This document shows positions 10,535 through 17,095 of a DNA stretch of 64,000 nucleotides, piece by piece (position 1 is the first letter of the stretch; each line of letters begins with the position of its first letter). A model generated the notes under the pieces. That model was not told the DNA's origin, made no database searches, and saw only the letters and a program-made list of their open reading frames with translations. Origin of the DNA: PALSA-612 sp963755155. Lineage in GTDB: Bacteria > Actinomycetota > Thermoleophilia > Gaiellales > Gaiellaceae. Location of the stretch: positions 1-64,000 of the forward strand of contig CAVWIV010000017.1 of NCBI GenBank assembly GCA_963755155.1. Reading direction: 5' to 3'. Both the position numbers and the translations under genes were made by a program.

Positions 10535-10538
10535 GCTT

Positions 10539-10554
10539 GCGGACATTGGTCCGC
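10539..10554. other. Small hairpin GCGGAC-ATTG-GTCCGC
   Basis: A perfect 6-bp stem with a 4-base loop between the palindrome and the terminator-like hairpin. As the second of three consecutive inverted repeats after the tRNA-like gene, it may be part of the transcript trailer structure. Confidence 0.5.
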
Positions 10555-10563
10555 GTCAACCAA

Positions 10564-10589
10564 CGAAGCCCGCCTATAGGCGGGCTTCG
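10564..10589 (+). terminator. Terminator-type hairpin, 11-bp stem
   Basis: CGAAGCCCGCC pairs perfectly with GGCGGGCTTCG around the loop TATA. It is followed by TATTTCGG, a short T-containing tract. The strong GC stem downstream of the tRNA-like gene fits an intrinsic terminator, although the T tract is poor, as is common in high-GC actinobacteria. Confidence 0.7.
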
Positions 10590-10676
10590 TATTTCGGATC
10601 CAGGATCGCATGGACGGGCCCCTGTAAGCGCTTGAAATCGCCCTGATCGCGCGCGGGTTCTCTTACGCTGTCGCAC

Positions 10677-10991
10677 GTGATCTTCCGCCGTGCAGGCCGC
10701 TTCAACGAGCTCGTGCGAACGCAGCTCGACCTTTTCGCCAAGGACGAAGCCGAGCTGCTCGAGGAGGCGCAGGAAGCCGACGAAGCCTGGACGCACGCCG
10801 ACCGTGACGAGGCCGAGGAGCTCTACGGCGACTACCAGCTCGTCGCCGACGCGATCGCCGACCGCCTGCTCGACCTCCGCGAGACGTACGCCGCGACGCT
10901 CGAGGACGACGCGGCCGACGAATACCGCGCCGCCTTCAACCGGGCAGCCTCGAAGCGATTCCGACGCTACGCAACGCTGCTCTCGGAGTGA
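10677..10991 (+). CDS. Small conserved hypothetical protein
   Basis: 104 aa from GTG 10677. It is soluble, highly charged and rich in acidic residues, predicted almost all helical (FNELVRTQLDLFAKDEAELLEEAQEA, then YQLVADAIADRLLDLRETYAATLE). No motif points to a function. The pattern resembles small actinobacterial proteins of unknown role. Its stop overlaps the GTG start of the DUF6508 gene by 4 bp (GTGA), so the two are likely co-translated. Confidence 0.7.
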   Translation: MIFRRAGRFNELVRTQLDLFAKDEAELLEEAQEADEAWTHADRDEAEELYGDYQLVADAIADRLLDLRETYAATLEDDAADEYRAAFNRAASKRFRRYATLLSE

Positions 10992-11413
10992 CAGTACGCA
11001 GCGAGTCATCTCCACCGCCCGCGCCGAAGGCGATCGCGGAGCTCCTGGAGCTCCTTCCCGTGCTCGAGTCGCCCCAGTTCGTGGCCGGCGAGTGGCGCGG
11101 CGGCGAGCAGGACGCCGACGGCGTCATTCACATGCCGTGGTTCGAGCTGAGCGCCGATGCGCACGCGTTCGTCGCGACGCTCGGCAAGGGTGGGTGGATC
11201 TTCGTCTTCGACTGGATGTCCTGGACGGACGATGCCCGGCGAATCGTCGAGACCGACGACCTCGAACGCGCAGACCTCGTGACCCTGCGGAAGCTGCTGA
11301 CGCTCCTCGTCCGCCGAGACCGGTTCGTCGAAGGCACGCTCGCTGAGGCGTTCGAGACCGGGCTTTTCGTCCGCATCCTCCACCGGCTGCAGGCGATCGC
11401 GGCGTCTACCTAG
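10988..11413 (+). CDS. DUF6508 family protein
   Basis: 141 aa, GTG start overlapping the preceding stop. The C-terminal half matches what I know of DUF6508: FDWMSWTDDARRIVE, then DLERADLVTLRKLLTLLVRRDRFVEGTLAEAFE and a final RILHRLQAI. The N-terminus is a helical segment followed by GEWRGGEQDADGVIHMPWFEL. Family function is unknown; members are cytosolic single-domain proteins. It is convergent with the TetR regulator and their coding ends overlap by 8 bp. Confidence 0.75.
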   Translation: MTVRSESSPPPAPKAIAELLELLPVLESPQFVAGEWRGGEQDADGVIHMPWFELSADAHAFVATLGKGGWIFVFDWMSWTDDARRIVETDDLERADLVTLRKLLTLLVRRDRFVEGTLAEAFETGLFVRILHRLQAIAAST

Positions 11414-12059
11414 GAGCGCCCGCGTCGCGGAGCCGCTCGAGGCTGTCGAGGATCAGGTCGAGGCCGAATTCGAACGCGCCCTCGTGCTCCTCGCCCGGCT
11501 CCGCGTGCTGCCTGATGTGGAGGGCGAGGTCGGGATACTCGTCGGCCGGGAACGTCTCGAGGAACTCCGCCGCCAGCTGCTCGAGCTCCTCGACGTCGAA
11601 CTCGAAGCTCGCCACGTACATCGTGAAGCCCATGACGTGGCTCTGGATGACATGGAAGGCGTGGTACGTCAGCTCGTCCGGGAAGCCGCCCTCCCGAAAG
11701 CCGCGGAGCACCGCGTCGCCGTAGCGCATGCGCGCATCGCTGAACGTCTGGCTCGACATCCAGAGACTCGCAGCCCAGGGGTGGTCGAGGAGCACCTCGT
11801 GCGCCGAGATCACGCGCCGGCGCATGGCCGCCTTCCAGTCGGCTTCGTCCGGAGCGAGGTCGATCTCGGTCGCCACGAGGTCGACGATGCCGTCGACGAT
11901 GTCGTCCTTCGCGGCGACGTGGTTGTAGAGCGACATCGCCTCGACGCCGAGCTCCTGCGCGATCTTTCGCATGCTGACGGCCTTGATCCCGCCCTCGTCG
12001 GCGAGCTTCATCGCGGCGCGGAGGATGCGATCTCTGTTGAGCGGTGTGCGCTTGGCCAT
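11406..12059 (-). CDS. TetR-family transcriptional regulator of the adjacent reductase
   Basis: 217 aa from ATG 12059 (MAKRTPLNRDRIL). A longer frame upstream would run through the operator region and is rejected. N-terminal HTH at about residues 8-55: AAMKLADEGGIKAVSMRKIAQELGVEAMSLYNHVAAKDDIVDGI. The C-terminal ligand domain resembles the tetracycline-repressor type TetR_C. It lies divergent from an MDR reductase, with two operator-like repeats between them (12069-12124). I infer that it represses itself and the reductase until a small molecule binds. Confidence 0.88.
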   Translation of the reverse strand: MAKRTPLNRDRILRAAMKLADEGGIKAVSMRKIAQELGVEAMSLYNHVAAKDDIVDGIVDLVATEIDLAPDEADWKAAMRRRVISAHEVLLDHPWAASLWMSSQTFSDARMRYGDAVLRGFREGGFPDELTYHAFHVIQSHVMGFTMYVASFEFDVEELEQLAAEFLETFPADEYPDLALHIRQHAEPGEEHEGAFEFGLDLILDSLERLRDAGAPR

Positions 12060-12068
12060 CTCGTCCTT

Positions 12069-12098
12069 GACAGACTTACGCCGTATGTTTAGTCTGTC
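12069..12098. promoter_or_regulatory. Operator-like palindrome, site 1, in TetR/MDR divergent region
   Basis: GACAGAC at 12069-12075 and GTCTGTC at 12092-12098 form a perfect 7-bp inverted repeat. They flank CTTACGCCGTATGTTTAG (12075-12092), a copy of the repeat also present as site 2. It overlaps the likely promoter and leader of the TetR gene, fitting autorepression. Confidence 0.6.
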
Positions 12099-12107
12099 GT
12101 CCGTAAA

Positions 12108-12124
12108 CTTACACCGTACGTAAG
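12108..12124. promoter_or_regulatory. Operator-like palindrome, site 2, just before the MDR reductase
   Basis: CTTAC-ACCGTAC-GTAAG is a palindrome with 5-bp arms. It resembles site 1 (CTTACGCCGTATGTTTAG) as a direct repeat offset by 33 bp, about three helical turns. It ends directly before the ribosome binding site AGGAGG (12126-12131) of the reductase, so a bound repressor would block its transcription. Confidence 0.6.
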
Positions 12125-12136
12125 CAGGAGGCAACG

Positions 12137-13120
12137 ATGAAAGCGATCTTCCACGAGCGGTACGGCCCACCGGACGTCGTCGAGGTCCGCGAGGTCGACA
12201 AGCCCGCCATCGAGGACAACCAGGTGCTCGTGAAGGTGCACGCGTCGTCCGTCAACCCCGCCGAGTGGTACGCGATCACCGGCCCGTGGTTCGCGCGGCT
12301 CCTCGGCGGCGGCATCCGCCGGCCCAAGGATCCGCGTGTGGGCGCCGACCTCGCGGGGCGGGTGGAAGCCGTCGGCGCAGACGTGACGGAGTTTCAGCCG
12401 GGCGACGAGGTCTTCGGGACATCCGGTGCGGCGTGGGCCGAGTACGCGCCCGCCCGGGAAGTGCGGCTCGTGCCGAAGCCGGCCGGCGTCTCGTTCGAGG
12501 AGGCGGCCGCCGTGCCCATCGCGGCGCTCACGGCCCTCCAGGCGCTACGCGACCACGGGCAGGTGCAGCCGGGCCACAAGGTGCTGATCAACGGCGCGTC
12601 CGGCGGGGTCGGCACGTACGCGGTGCAGATCGCCAAGGCACTCGGCGCGTACGTGACGGCCGTGTGCTCGACGCGGAACGTCGAGCAGGCGCGAGAGCTC
12701 GGCGCCGACCGCGTCGTCGACTACTCGCGGGAGGACTTCACGAAGCTCGACGTGCGGCACGACCTCCTCATCGACATCGCCGGCAGCAAGTCGCTTCGCA
12801 AGCTCAGGCGTGTCCTGACGCCGGATGCGACGGTCGTCGTCGTCGGGGCGAAGTTCCCGGCGAACAGCGGCCTCGGGCCGCTGGGCCACGTGATCAGGAT
12901 GCGCCTTGGCGGCATGCTCAGGCGCCAGAAGGTGAAGTTCTTCGTCGCGAAGATCACGAAGGAGGACCTCGCTCTCATGCAGGAGCTGCTCGACAGCGGC
13001 AAGGTCAAGTCGATCATCGACAAGACGTACGAGCTCAGCCAGGTCGACGACGCCCTGCGCTACCTCGGCGAGGGGCACGCGCGAGGAAAGAGTCGTCATC
13101 ACGATGTGAGCGGCGCGTAG
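12137..13120 (+). CDS. Zinc-independent MDR oxidoreductase (NAD(P)-dependent quinone reductase/alcohol dehydrogenase-like)
   Basis: 327 aa with a strong AGGAGG ribosome site 6 bp before ATG. The N-terminal GroES-like fold contains VLVKVHASSVNPAEWYA and VGADLAGRVEAVGADV. The Rossmann domain has the nucleotide-binding LINGASGGVGTYAVQIAKALGA, then ELGADRVVDY. The structural and catalytic zinc cysteines of classical alcohol dehydrogenases are absent, placing it with quinone oxidoreductase/reticulon-4-interacting-like members. The likely reaction is NADPH-dependent reduction of a quinone or enone. Divergent TetR and operator palindromes suggest inducible detoxification. Confidence 0.88.
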   Translation: MKAIFHERYGPPDVVEVREVDKPAIEDNQVLVKVHASSVNPAEWYAITGPWFARLLGGGIRRPKDPRVGADLAGRVEAVGADVTEFQPGDEVFGTSGAAWAEYAPAREVRLVPKPAGVSFEEAAAVPIAALTALQALRDHGQVQPGHKVLINGASGGVGTYAVQIAKALGAYVTAVCSTRNVEQARELGADRVVDYSREDFTKLDVRHDLLIDIAGSKSLRKLRRVLTPDATVVVVGAKFPANSGLGPLGHVIRMRLGGMLRRQKVKFFVAKITKEDLALMQELLDSGKVKSIIDKTYELSQVDDALRYLGEGHARGKSRHHDVSGA

Positions 13121-13162
13121 TATCGACAGCTCCCGGCCAGCGACCCGGAAGGGGGCTCGAGA

Positions 13163-13633
13163 ATGGGCGTCAAGCCGATTCCGGAGGGCTACCACACCCT
13201 CAGCGCAGTGCTCGCCGTCGAGGACGCGTCAGCGGCGATCGACTTCTACAAGCAGGCATTCGGCGCGAAAGAGCGGATGCGCATGGACGCGCCGGGCGGA
13301 AAGGTCGCCCACGCGGAGCTCGAGATCGGCGACTCGCTGATCATGCTCGCCGATCCGTTCCCGCAGTCGACCATCAAGCCGCCTAACGAGGCCGGTACGT
13401 CGACCATGAGCATCTTCATGTACTCCGAGGACGTCGATGCGGCGATCGAGCGAGCGGTCGACGCCGGGGCGACCGTGACCATGCCGGTCGAGGACATGTT
13501 CTGGGGCGACCGCTTCGGAACGGTCACCGACCCGTACGGCCACCAGTGGGCGATCGCGACGCACACGAAGGATCTGTCGCCGGAGGAGATCGAGGAGGGC
13601 GGCAAGGCGGCCATGGCGGAGATGACGTCCTGA
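13163..13633 (+). CDS. VOC superfamily protein (glyoxalase/PhnB-like)
   Basis: 156 aa. It has the paired beta-alpha-beta-beta-beta repeats of the vicinal oxygen chelate fold: LAVEDASAAIDFYKQAFGA, then HAELEIGDSLIMLADPFP, and in the second half YSEDVDAAIERAVDAGATV with DRFGTVTDPYGHQWAIATH. This resembles the PhnB/bleomycin-resistance-like group often called 3-demethylubiquinone-like. Potential metal ligands are His and Glu in HAELE and His in YGHQW. The substrate is unknown. It follows the MDR reductase by 42 bp on the same strand and may be read from the same promoter. Confidence 0.85.
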   Translation: MGVKPIPEGYHTLSAVLAVEDASAAIDFYKQAFGAKERMRMDAPGGKVAHAELEIGDSLIMLADPFPQSTIKPPNEAGTSTMSIFMYSEDVDAAIERAVDAGATVTMPVEDMFWGDRFGTVTDPYGHQWAIATHTKDLSPEEIEEGGKAAMAEMTS

Positions 13634-13655
13634 GGGGCGGTGTAGGCTCAGTCTC

Positions 13656-13772
13656 ATGAAAGGCGCCGACAAGCAGAAGAAGCCTCAGAAGAAGACGGCT
13701 CAGAAGACGCTGAAGGAAAAGCGGGCCGAGAAGCGCGCGGCGAAGTCCGCCTCGAAGCACACGCCCATTTAA
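13656..13772 (+). CDS. 38-residue lysine-rich small protein
   Basis: ATG 13656 to TAA 13772. The product starts MKGADKQKKPQKKTAQKTL and ends SASKHTPI; about 13 of 38 residues are lysine, with several Ala and Gln. It has no membrane segment. Small basic proteins of this kind are common in actinobacteria, usually without assigned function; nucleic-acid or ribosome binding is a reasonable guess. It lies 22 bp after the VOC gene. No strong ribosome site is visible, so the call rests on composition and family resemblance. Confidence 0.55.
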   Translation: MKGADKQKKPQKKTAQKTLKEKRAEKRAAKSASKHTPI

Positions 13773-13821
13773 GAGCGTCTAAGCCTTCTCCGTTCTGGCG
13801 ATACTTGCCCCGCGGGGAGAG

Positions 13822-14688
13822 ATGCTGTTTGATCCCTGCGGAGTGAGACTTCTCGCCGTCGCCATCGTCGGGGCCGTGCTCGCCGCGGGGGGCGCAGCGG
13901 CAACGTTGCCGCCGCTGCCCGCGGATATCAAGGCACGCGGCCACCTCAACGTGGCGGTCAAGTGCGACTCGCCGCCGTTCGGGTCGAAGGTGGGCGGACG
14001 GCACGTCGGATTCGACGTCGAGGTTGCCCAGCGGCTCGCGCAGTTGGCGTTCGGCAAGAAGAGCCTCGTCAACTTCACGTGCGTGACGACGCCGGAGCGC
14101 GAAGCTGCGCTCACCTCCGACCGCGTCGACCTCGTGATCGCAACCTTCAGCTACACCCCCGACCGGGACACACGCATCGACTTCTCGCGCGCGTACTACA
14201 AGGCGACAGGACGCCTGCTCGTCACGCGGAGCTCACCCGTGCAGTCGCTCGCCGACGTCTCCGGGGCGCGCGTGGCCACGACGACCGACTCGATCTACGA
14301 CCGCTGGCTTGAGAAGTGCTTCCCGACGGCGAACCGCGTCCTCACCGACAAGTTCACCGGCGCCGTGAGCCGCTGGCGCTCGAAGCAGGCGGACGCTCTC
14401 ATGTGGGACGACCCGTCACTCGTCAACATCGCAAGCAAGAACCGCAGCGCAGTGATCCTTAAAGACACGTTCCTCCCGTCGCCGTACGGCATCGGTATCA
14501 AGCAGGGCAACGGCGAGCTCAAGCGCTGGGTCGACGCGCGGCTCGAGCTCATGCGGAAACAGAACGCATTCGCGGGCATCCTCAGCCGGCACTTCCCGCT
14601 CCACCTGTACGGGATCTTCCTGAAGAACGTTCTGCGGCCGAAGAACACTTTCGGTTATCCGAAGGGCGCCGTCGACGCGTGCCCGTAG
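13822..14688 (+). CDS. Periplasmic amino-acid-type ABC substrate-binding protein (orphan)
   Basis: 288 aa. A signal sequence (RLLAVAIVGAVLAAGGAAA) is followed by a type II solute-binding fold of the PAAT family: GHLNVAVKCDSPPFG, GFDVEVAQRLAQLAFG, then DLVIATFSYTPDRDTRIDFSRAYYK, a typical family-3 signature, and DVSGARVATTTDS. Such proteins deliver polar amino acids or their analogues to an ABC permease. No permease or ATPase gene is adjacent, so it is an orphan that may work with components elsewhere or act as a sensor. Confidence 0.85.
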   Translation: MLFDPCGVRLLAVAIVGAVLAAGGAAATLPPLPADIKARGHLNVAVKCDSPPFGSKVGGRHVGFDVEVAQRLAQLAFGKKSLVNFTCVTTPEREAALTSDRVDLVIATFSYTPDRDTRIDFSRAYYKATGRLLVTRSSPVQSLADVSGARVATTTDSIYDRWLEKCFPTANRVLTDKFTGAVSRWRSKQADALMWDDPSLVNIASKNRSAVILKDTFLPSPYGIGIKQGNGELKRWVDARLELMRKQNAFAGILSRHFPLHLYGIFLKNVLRPKNTFGYPKGAVDACP

Positions 14689-14692
14689 CTTC

Positions 14693-15082
14693 CTAAGACG
14701 AGCGCTGCGCCGATTCGACCGCGTGCGCGGTCAGTAGGTCGATCGGCACGATGTCGAGCGCCCGCGCGTGCGTCGCTCCGAGCACGACCGCGGGCGCGCA
14801 GCCGGCGCGATGCGCCTCCAGCCAGCGCTCCGCGCAGACGCACCAGCGGTCACCGGGCGCGACGCCGGGGAACCCCCACTCCGACCGCGGCGTCGAGAGG
14901 TCGTTGCCGGCCCGCGCGCTGAACTCGAGGAACTCGGCGGTGGCAACGCAGCACACCGTGTGGCTGCCCTCGTCCTCGGGGCCTGTCGCGCAGCAGCCGT
15001 CCCGGTAGAAGCCGGTGAGCGGCTCCGTCGAGCATTCGAGCAGCACGCCACCGACGACGTTCTTGTCTGGCTCCCGGCTCAC
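14693..15082 (-). CDS. DUF2237 family protein
   Basis: 129 aa from GTG 15082 (SREPDKNVVGG); upstream codons in frame have no family resemblance. The sequence matches DUF2237 closely: EPLTGFYRDGCC, EDEGSHTVCCV, EFLEFSARAGNDLSTPR, GFPGVAPGDRWCVCAERW and the C-terminal ATHARALDIVPIDLL. Conserved Cys, His and Asp residues suggest a metal site, but the family has no confirmed activity. It converges on the solute-binding gene, 4 bp apart, and does not form an operon with its neighbours. Confidence 0.85.
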   Translation of the reverse strand: MSREPDKNVVGGVLLECSTEPLTGFYRDGCCATGPEDEGSHTVCCVATAEFLEFSARAGNDLSTPRSEWGFPGVAPGDRWCVCAERWLEAHRAGCAPAVVLGATHARALDIVPIDLLTAHAVESAQRSS

Positions 15083-15137
15083 AGCCCTACTCTGCCATGT
15101 CTGCGTCGCCGCCCTCGCCGCGTTGCACTTCCGTACC

Positions 15138-15150
15138 GGTGCCAGGCACC
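15138..15150. repeat. Short palindromic repeat GGTGCC-A-GGCACC
   Basis: A perfect 6-bp inverted repeat around one base, upstream of the DUF2237 gene. A related palindrome with the same core style (ending GGGACAGGCACC) lies at 58871-58887. Such REP-like palindromes are scattered in intergenic regions of related actinobacteria. Confidence 0.5.
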
Positions 15151-15200
15151 AGTTACGTGTCTGTGCCAAGTGTGTGCCGATTCTGTATTAGGCGTCGCGG

Positions 15201-15992
15201 CTAGTCGCGGTAGCCGAGCGTCGCCAGGAGGTCTCCGGCTTCCGCCTCGACGTCGACGAGTTGCTCCGGCGTCAGGTCGCGCTGCCACCGGCCGACCGAT
15301 CCGGCGTGGGCGGCGGCTAGCGCGGCGCCCGTCGCCTGGGCTGGGACATCAAGCGTTCCGGCGAGCTCGGCGGCTACGGAATGCGGCTCTGTCACCAGCC
15401 GCTCGTAGCTAACCTCGGTCACCGAAACGCCGCTCTCGCGCACGGCGGATACGTAACGCCGCCAGGCCCACGCGCAGCGGCGCGCATCGGTCGCCCGCCG
15501 GAACTCCTCCTCCCTCCCGGGCTCGACCCAGAAGCGCGGGTGCGCACCGAAGGCGATGCCGGCGTCGTCCGCCCCACTCCGCTCGGCGCTCAGCCAGCCG
15601 CGCTCGAGCAGCGAGCAGACGACGTCACGGCCGTCGCGGAGCGCGTGGACGAGCGTCGCCCGCGGGAACGCCTCTCGTACTTCGGGCAGCACGAACGCCG
15701 TCTCGGGCGTCTGCTCGACGGCGCGGCGGCTGCCGGCGAGCCCGAAGCGGCGAACGCGGTCGAGGATCGTCCGGACCTCGCGCGCGGAGACGTCCGGGAT
15801 CGCCGCCTTCAGCGGGTTGACCTCGCCGAGATCGACGAAGCCTGGCAGCGAGCCGATGGCGCCAGCGAGGAACGTCGTCCCCGAGCGCGGGCTGCCGAAG
15901 ACGAAGACGAGGCGGTCGTCGAGGCGGCCGAGCGACGGACGTCCCGAGAGCGCCGTTCGCTTGATCGCGCGCGCGTAGAGGGAGAGCGACAC
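15201..15992 (-). CDS. Sulfotransferase family protein
   Basis: 263 aa from GTG 15992. The N-terminal PAPS-binding loop is FVFGSPRSGTTFLAGAI (5'-phosphosulfate loop), followed by GEVNPL. The 3'-phosphate-binding segment is LVHALRDGRDVVCSLLERGW. Later RRCAWAWRRYVSAV and EVSYERLVTEP match the sulfotransferase_3/bacterial Stf-like family. It would move sulfate from PAPS to a carbohydrate, lipid or small-molecule hydroxyl; the acceptor is unknown. It is divergent from the YdcF gene with 26 bp between starts. Confidence 0.85.
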   Translation of the reverse strand: MSLSLYARAIKRTALSGRPSLGRLDDRLVFVFGSPRSGTTFLAGAIGSLPGFVDLGEVNPLKAAIPDVSAREVRTILDRVRRFGLAGSRRAVEQTPETAFVLPEVREAFPRATLVHALRDGRDVVCSLLERGWLSAERSGADDAGIAFGAHPRFWVEPGREEEFRRATDARRCAWAWRRYVSAVRESGVSVTEVSYERLVTEPHSVAAELAGTLDVPAQATGAALAAAHAGSVGRWQRDLTPEQLVDVEAEAGDLLATLGYRD

Positions 15993-16018
15993 GCGCGTGA
16001 CTCTACGATGCGCGGCCT

Positions 16019-16547
16019 ATGCGCTGGATCCTCATCGCGCTCAGCGTGCTCCTGGCGGCCTGGGTCGTGGCGACCTTCCGGCTCGTGTTCTTCCCGGTAG
16101 AGGACGCTGTCGGGAAGGCGGACGCTGTCGTCGTCCTGGCCGGCTCGAAGCACGAGCGGCTCGACCGGGGTCTCGAGCTCGTGCGGGATGGAGTCGCGCC
16201 GGTGCTGGTCATCTCGGACGGTTTCGACCCGCAGCGTCCGCGCGAGAATCGGCTGTGCCAGGAAGGCGGCGAGGGCTTCAGCGTCGCCTGCTTCACGCCC
16301 GATCCCGACAACACACGGGGCGAGGCTCGAAAGGTGGCCGAGCTCGCGCGCAAGCACCGCTGGCAGCGCGTCCTGCTCGTGACGTCAGGCTTCCACGTCA
16401 CGCGAGCGCGAAGGCTCTTCGACCGCTGCACCGACGCGGACGTCGATGCGGTCGGCGTGGACTATTCGTGGACGAGCGTGCCCAGCGGCTGTCGCCGGCG
16501 AATGGGTGAAGCTCGGGCTGTCGGAAACCGTGAAGCGGGGCTGCTAG
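16019..16547 (+). CDS. YdcF/ElyC family (DUF218) protein, frameshifted near the C-terminus
   Basis: About 175 aa after correction. One N-terminal membrane helix (RWILIALSVLLAAWVVATFRL) is followed by the DUF218 core: ADAVVVLAGSKHERLDRGLEL, then TRGEARKVAELARKHRWQRVLLVTSGFHVTRARRLF, containing the family's conserved Asn/Thr-Arg-x-E and S-x-x-H-x-x-R patterns. After SVPS the frame must change near 16485-16490 (one extra base) to read AGEWVKLGLSETVKRGC, the normal family ending, stopping at 16545. Members act in envelope metabolism and may be phosphatase- or SAM-binding-like; function here is unproven. Confidence 0.8.
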
Positions 16548-16548
16548 G

Positions 16549-16842
16549 TCAGTCGCCCCAGTCGAAGTCGCGGGTGCGACCCCAAAGCGAGTCTTCCGCT
16601 TCCTCGACCGGCTGCTCGCCGGGCCAAGGCTGGACGTGCGCGACGACGGCGGGCTGGTCGCCGCCCATCGTCTCCTCGATGCGCGCCTGCTCCTCGGTCT
16701 TGAAGAGGGGGTGGTTCTCGAACGGGTCGCCGTTCAGGTAGCGGTCGATCGGGTGCGAGATCTCGATCGACGAGTTACGGCGCTTCAGCTCGACGTGATG
16801 CTCAATGACCTCTGAGAAAAACGACGCGGTCTCGACCGGCAT
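16549..16842 (-). CDS. Small acidic hypothetical protein
   Basis: 97 aa from ATG 16842, chosen because a clear GGAGG ribosome site precedes it; the longer frame to 16959 lacks one. Notable parts are EVIEHHVELKRRNSSIEISHPIDRYLNGDPFENHPLFKTEEQARIEE and a tryptophan-containing acidic C-terminus (EDSLWGRTRDFDWGD). No known domain or signal peptide is recognised. Its stop lies 1 bp beyond the corrected end of the convergent YdcF gene. Function unknown. Confidence 0.65.
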   Translation of the reverse strand: MPVETASFFSEVIEHHVELKRRNSSIEISHPIDRYLNGDPFENHPLFKTEEQARIEETMGGDQPAVVAHVQPWPGEQPVEEAEDSLWGRTRDFDWGD

Positions 16843-16933
16843 GCGTACCTCCGATGTGGTTTTCCAAACGCGGGCGATTGTAACGAATTTGTGATGACGT
16901 CGCCGACTCCTTCCGGCGTCTAGGATGGCGCTC

Positions 16934-17095
16934 ATGCCACCGAAGGGCACGATCGGCATGGCGCTCGCAGCCTACAAGCTGTGGCAGAAGTTGCCGCCCG
17001 CGCAGAGGCGCGCGCTCTTCGACCAGGCGAAGAAGCACGGCCCGAAGGCGGCGGCGGCGGCAGGCGCGGTCATCAAGACCCGCAAGAAGCCCTAG
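16934..17095 (+). CDS. 53-residue basic small protein
   Basis: ATG 16934 to TAG 17095, with AGGA eight bases upstream; an in-frame ATG at 16925 would add three residues. The product starts MPPKGTIGMALAAYKLWQKL and continues PPAQRRALFDQAKKHGPKAAA, ending in KTRKKP. It is amphipathic, helical and basic. Similar short proteins occur in related actinobacteria without known function. It is convergent with sucA and their ends overlap by 4 bp. Confidence 0.6.
   Translation: MPPKGTIGMALAAYKLWQKLPPAQRRALFDQAKKHGPKAAAAAGAVIKTRKKP

Larger units (their letters stand above)
10328..10676. other. Gene-free stretch with tRNA-like gene, palindrome and hairpins
   Basis: 349 bp without protein genes. It contains a tRNA-like gene (10410-10496), a 15-bp palindrome (10520-10534), a hairpin (10539-10554) and a terminator-type hairpin (10564-10589). 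Near its start (10337-10350) is TGTGCCGATTGTGT, which recurs with one change at 15173-15186 (TGTGCCGATTCTGT). No integrase or transposase gene is nearby. Confidence 0.7.

Noticed and set aside
10328..10676. tmRNA or integrated-element attachment site at the tRNA-like gene
   Set aside because: No tag peptide or tmRNA 5' domain precedes the tRNA-like part, and there is no integrase or direct repeat of the tRNA 3' end nearby.
11406..12170. Extended start for the TetR gene at 12170
   Set aside because: The extension would translate through both operator palindromes and past the reductase start; MAKRTPLNRD at 12059 is the family-like N-terminus.
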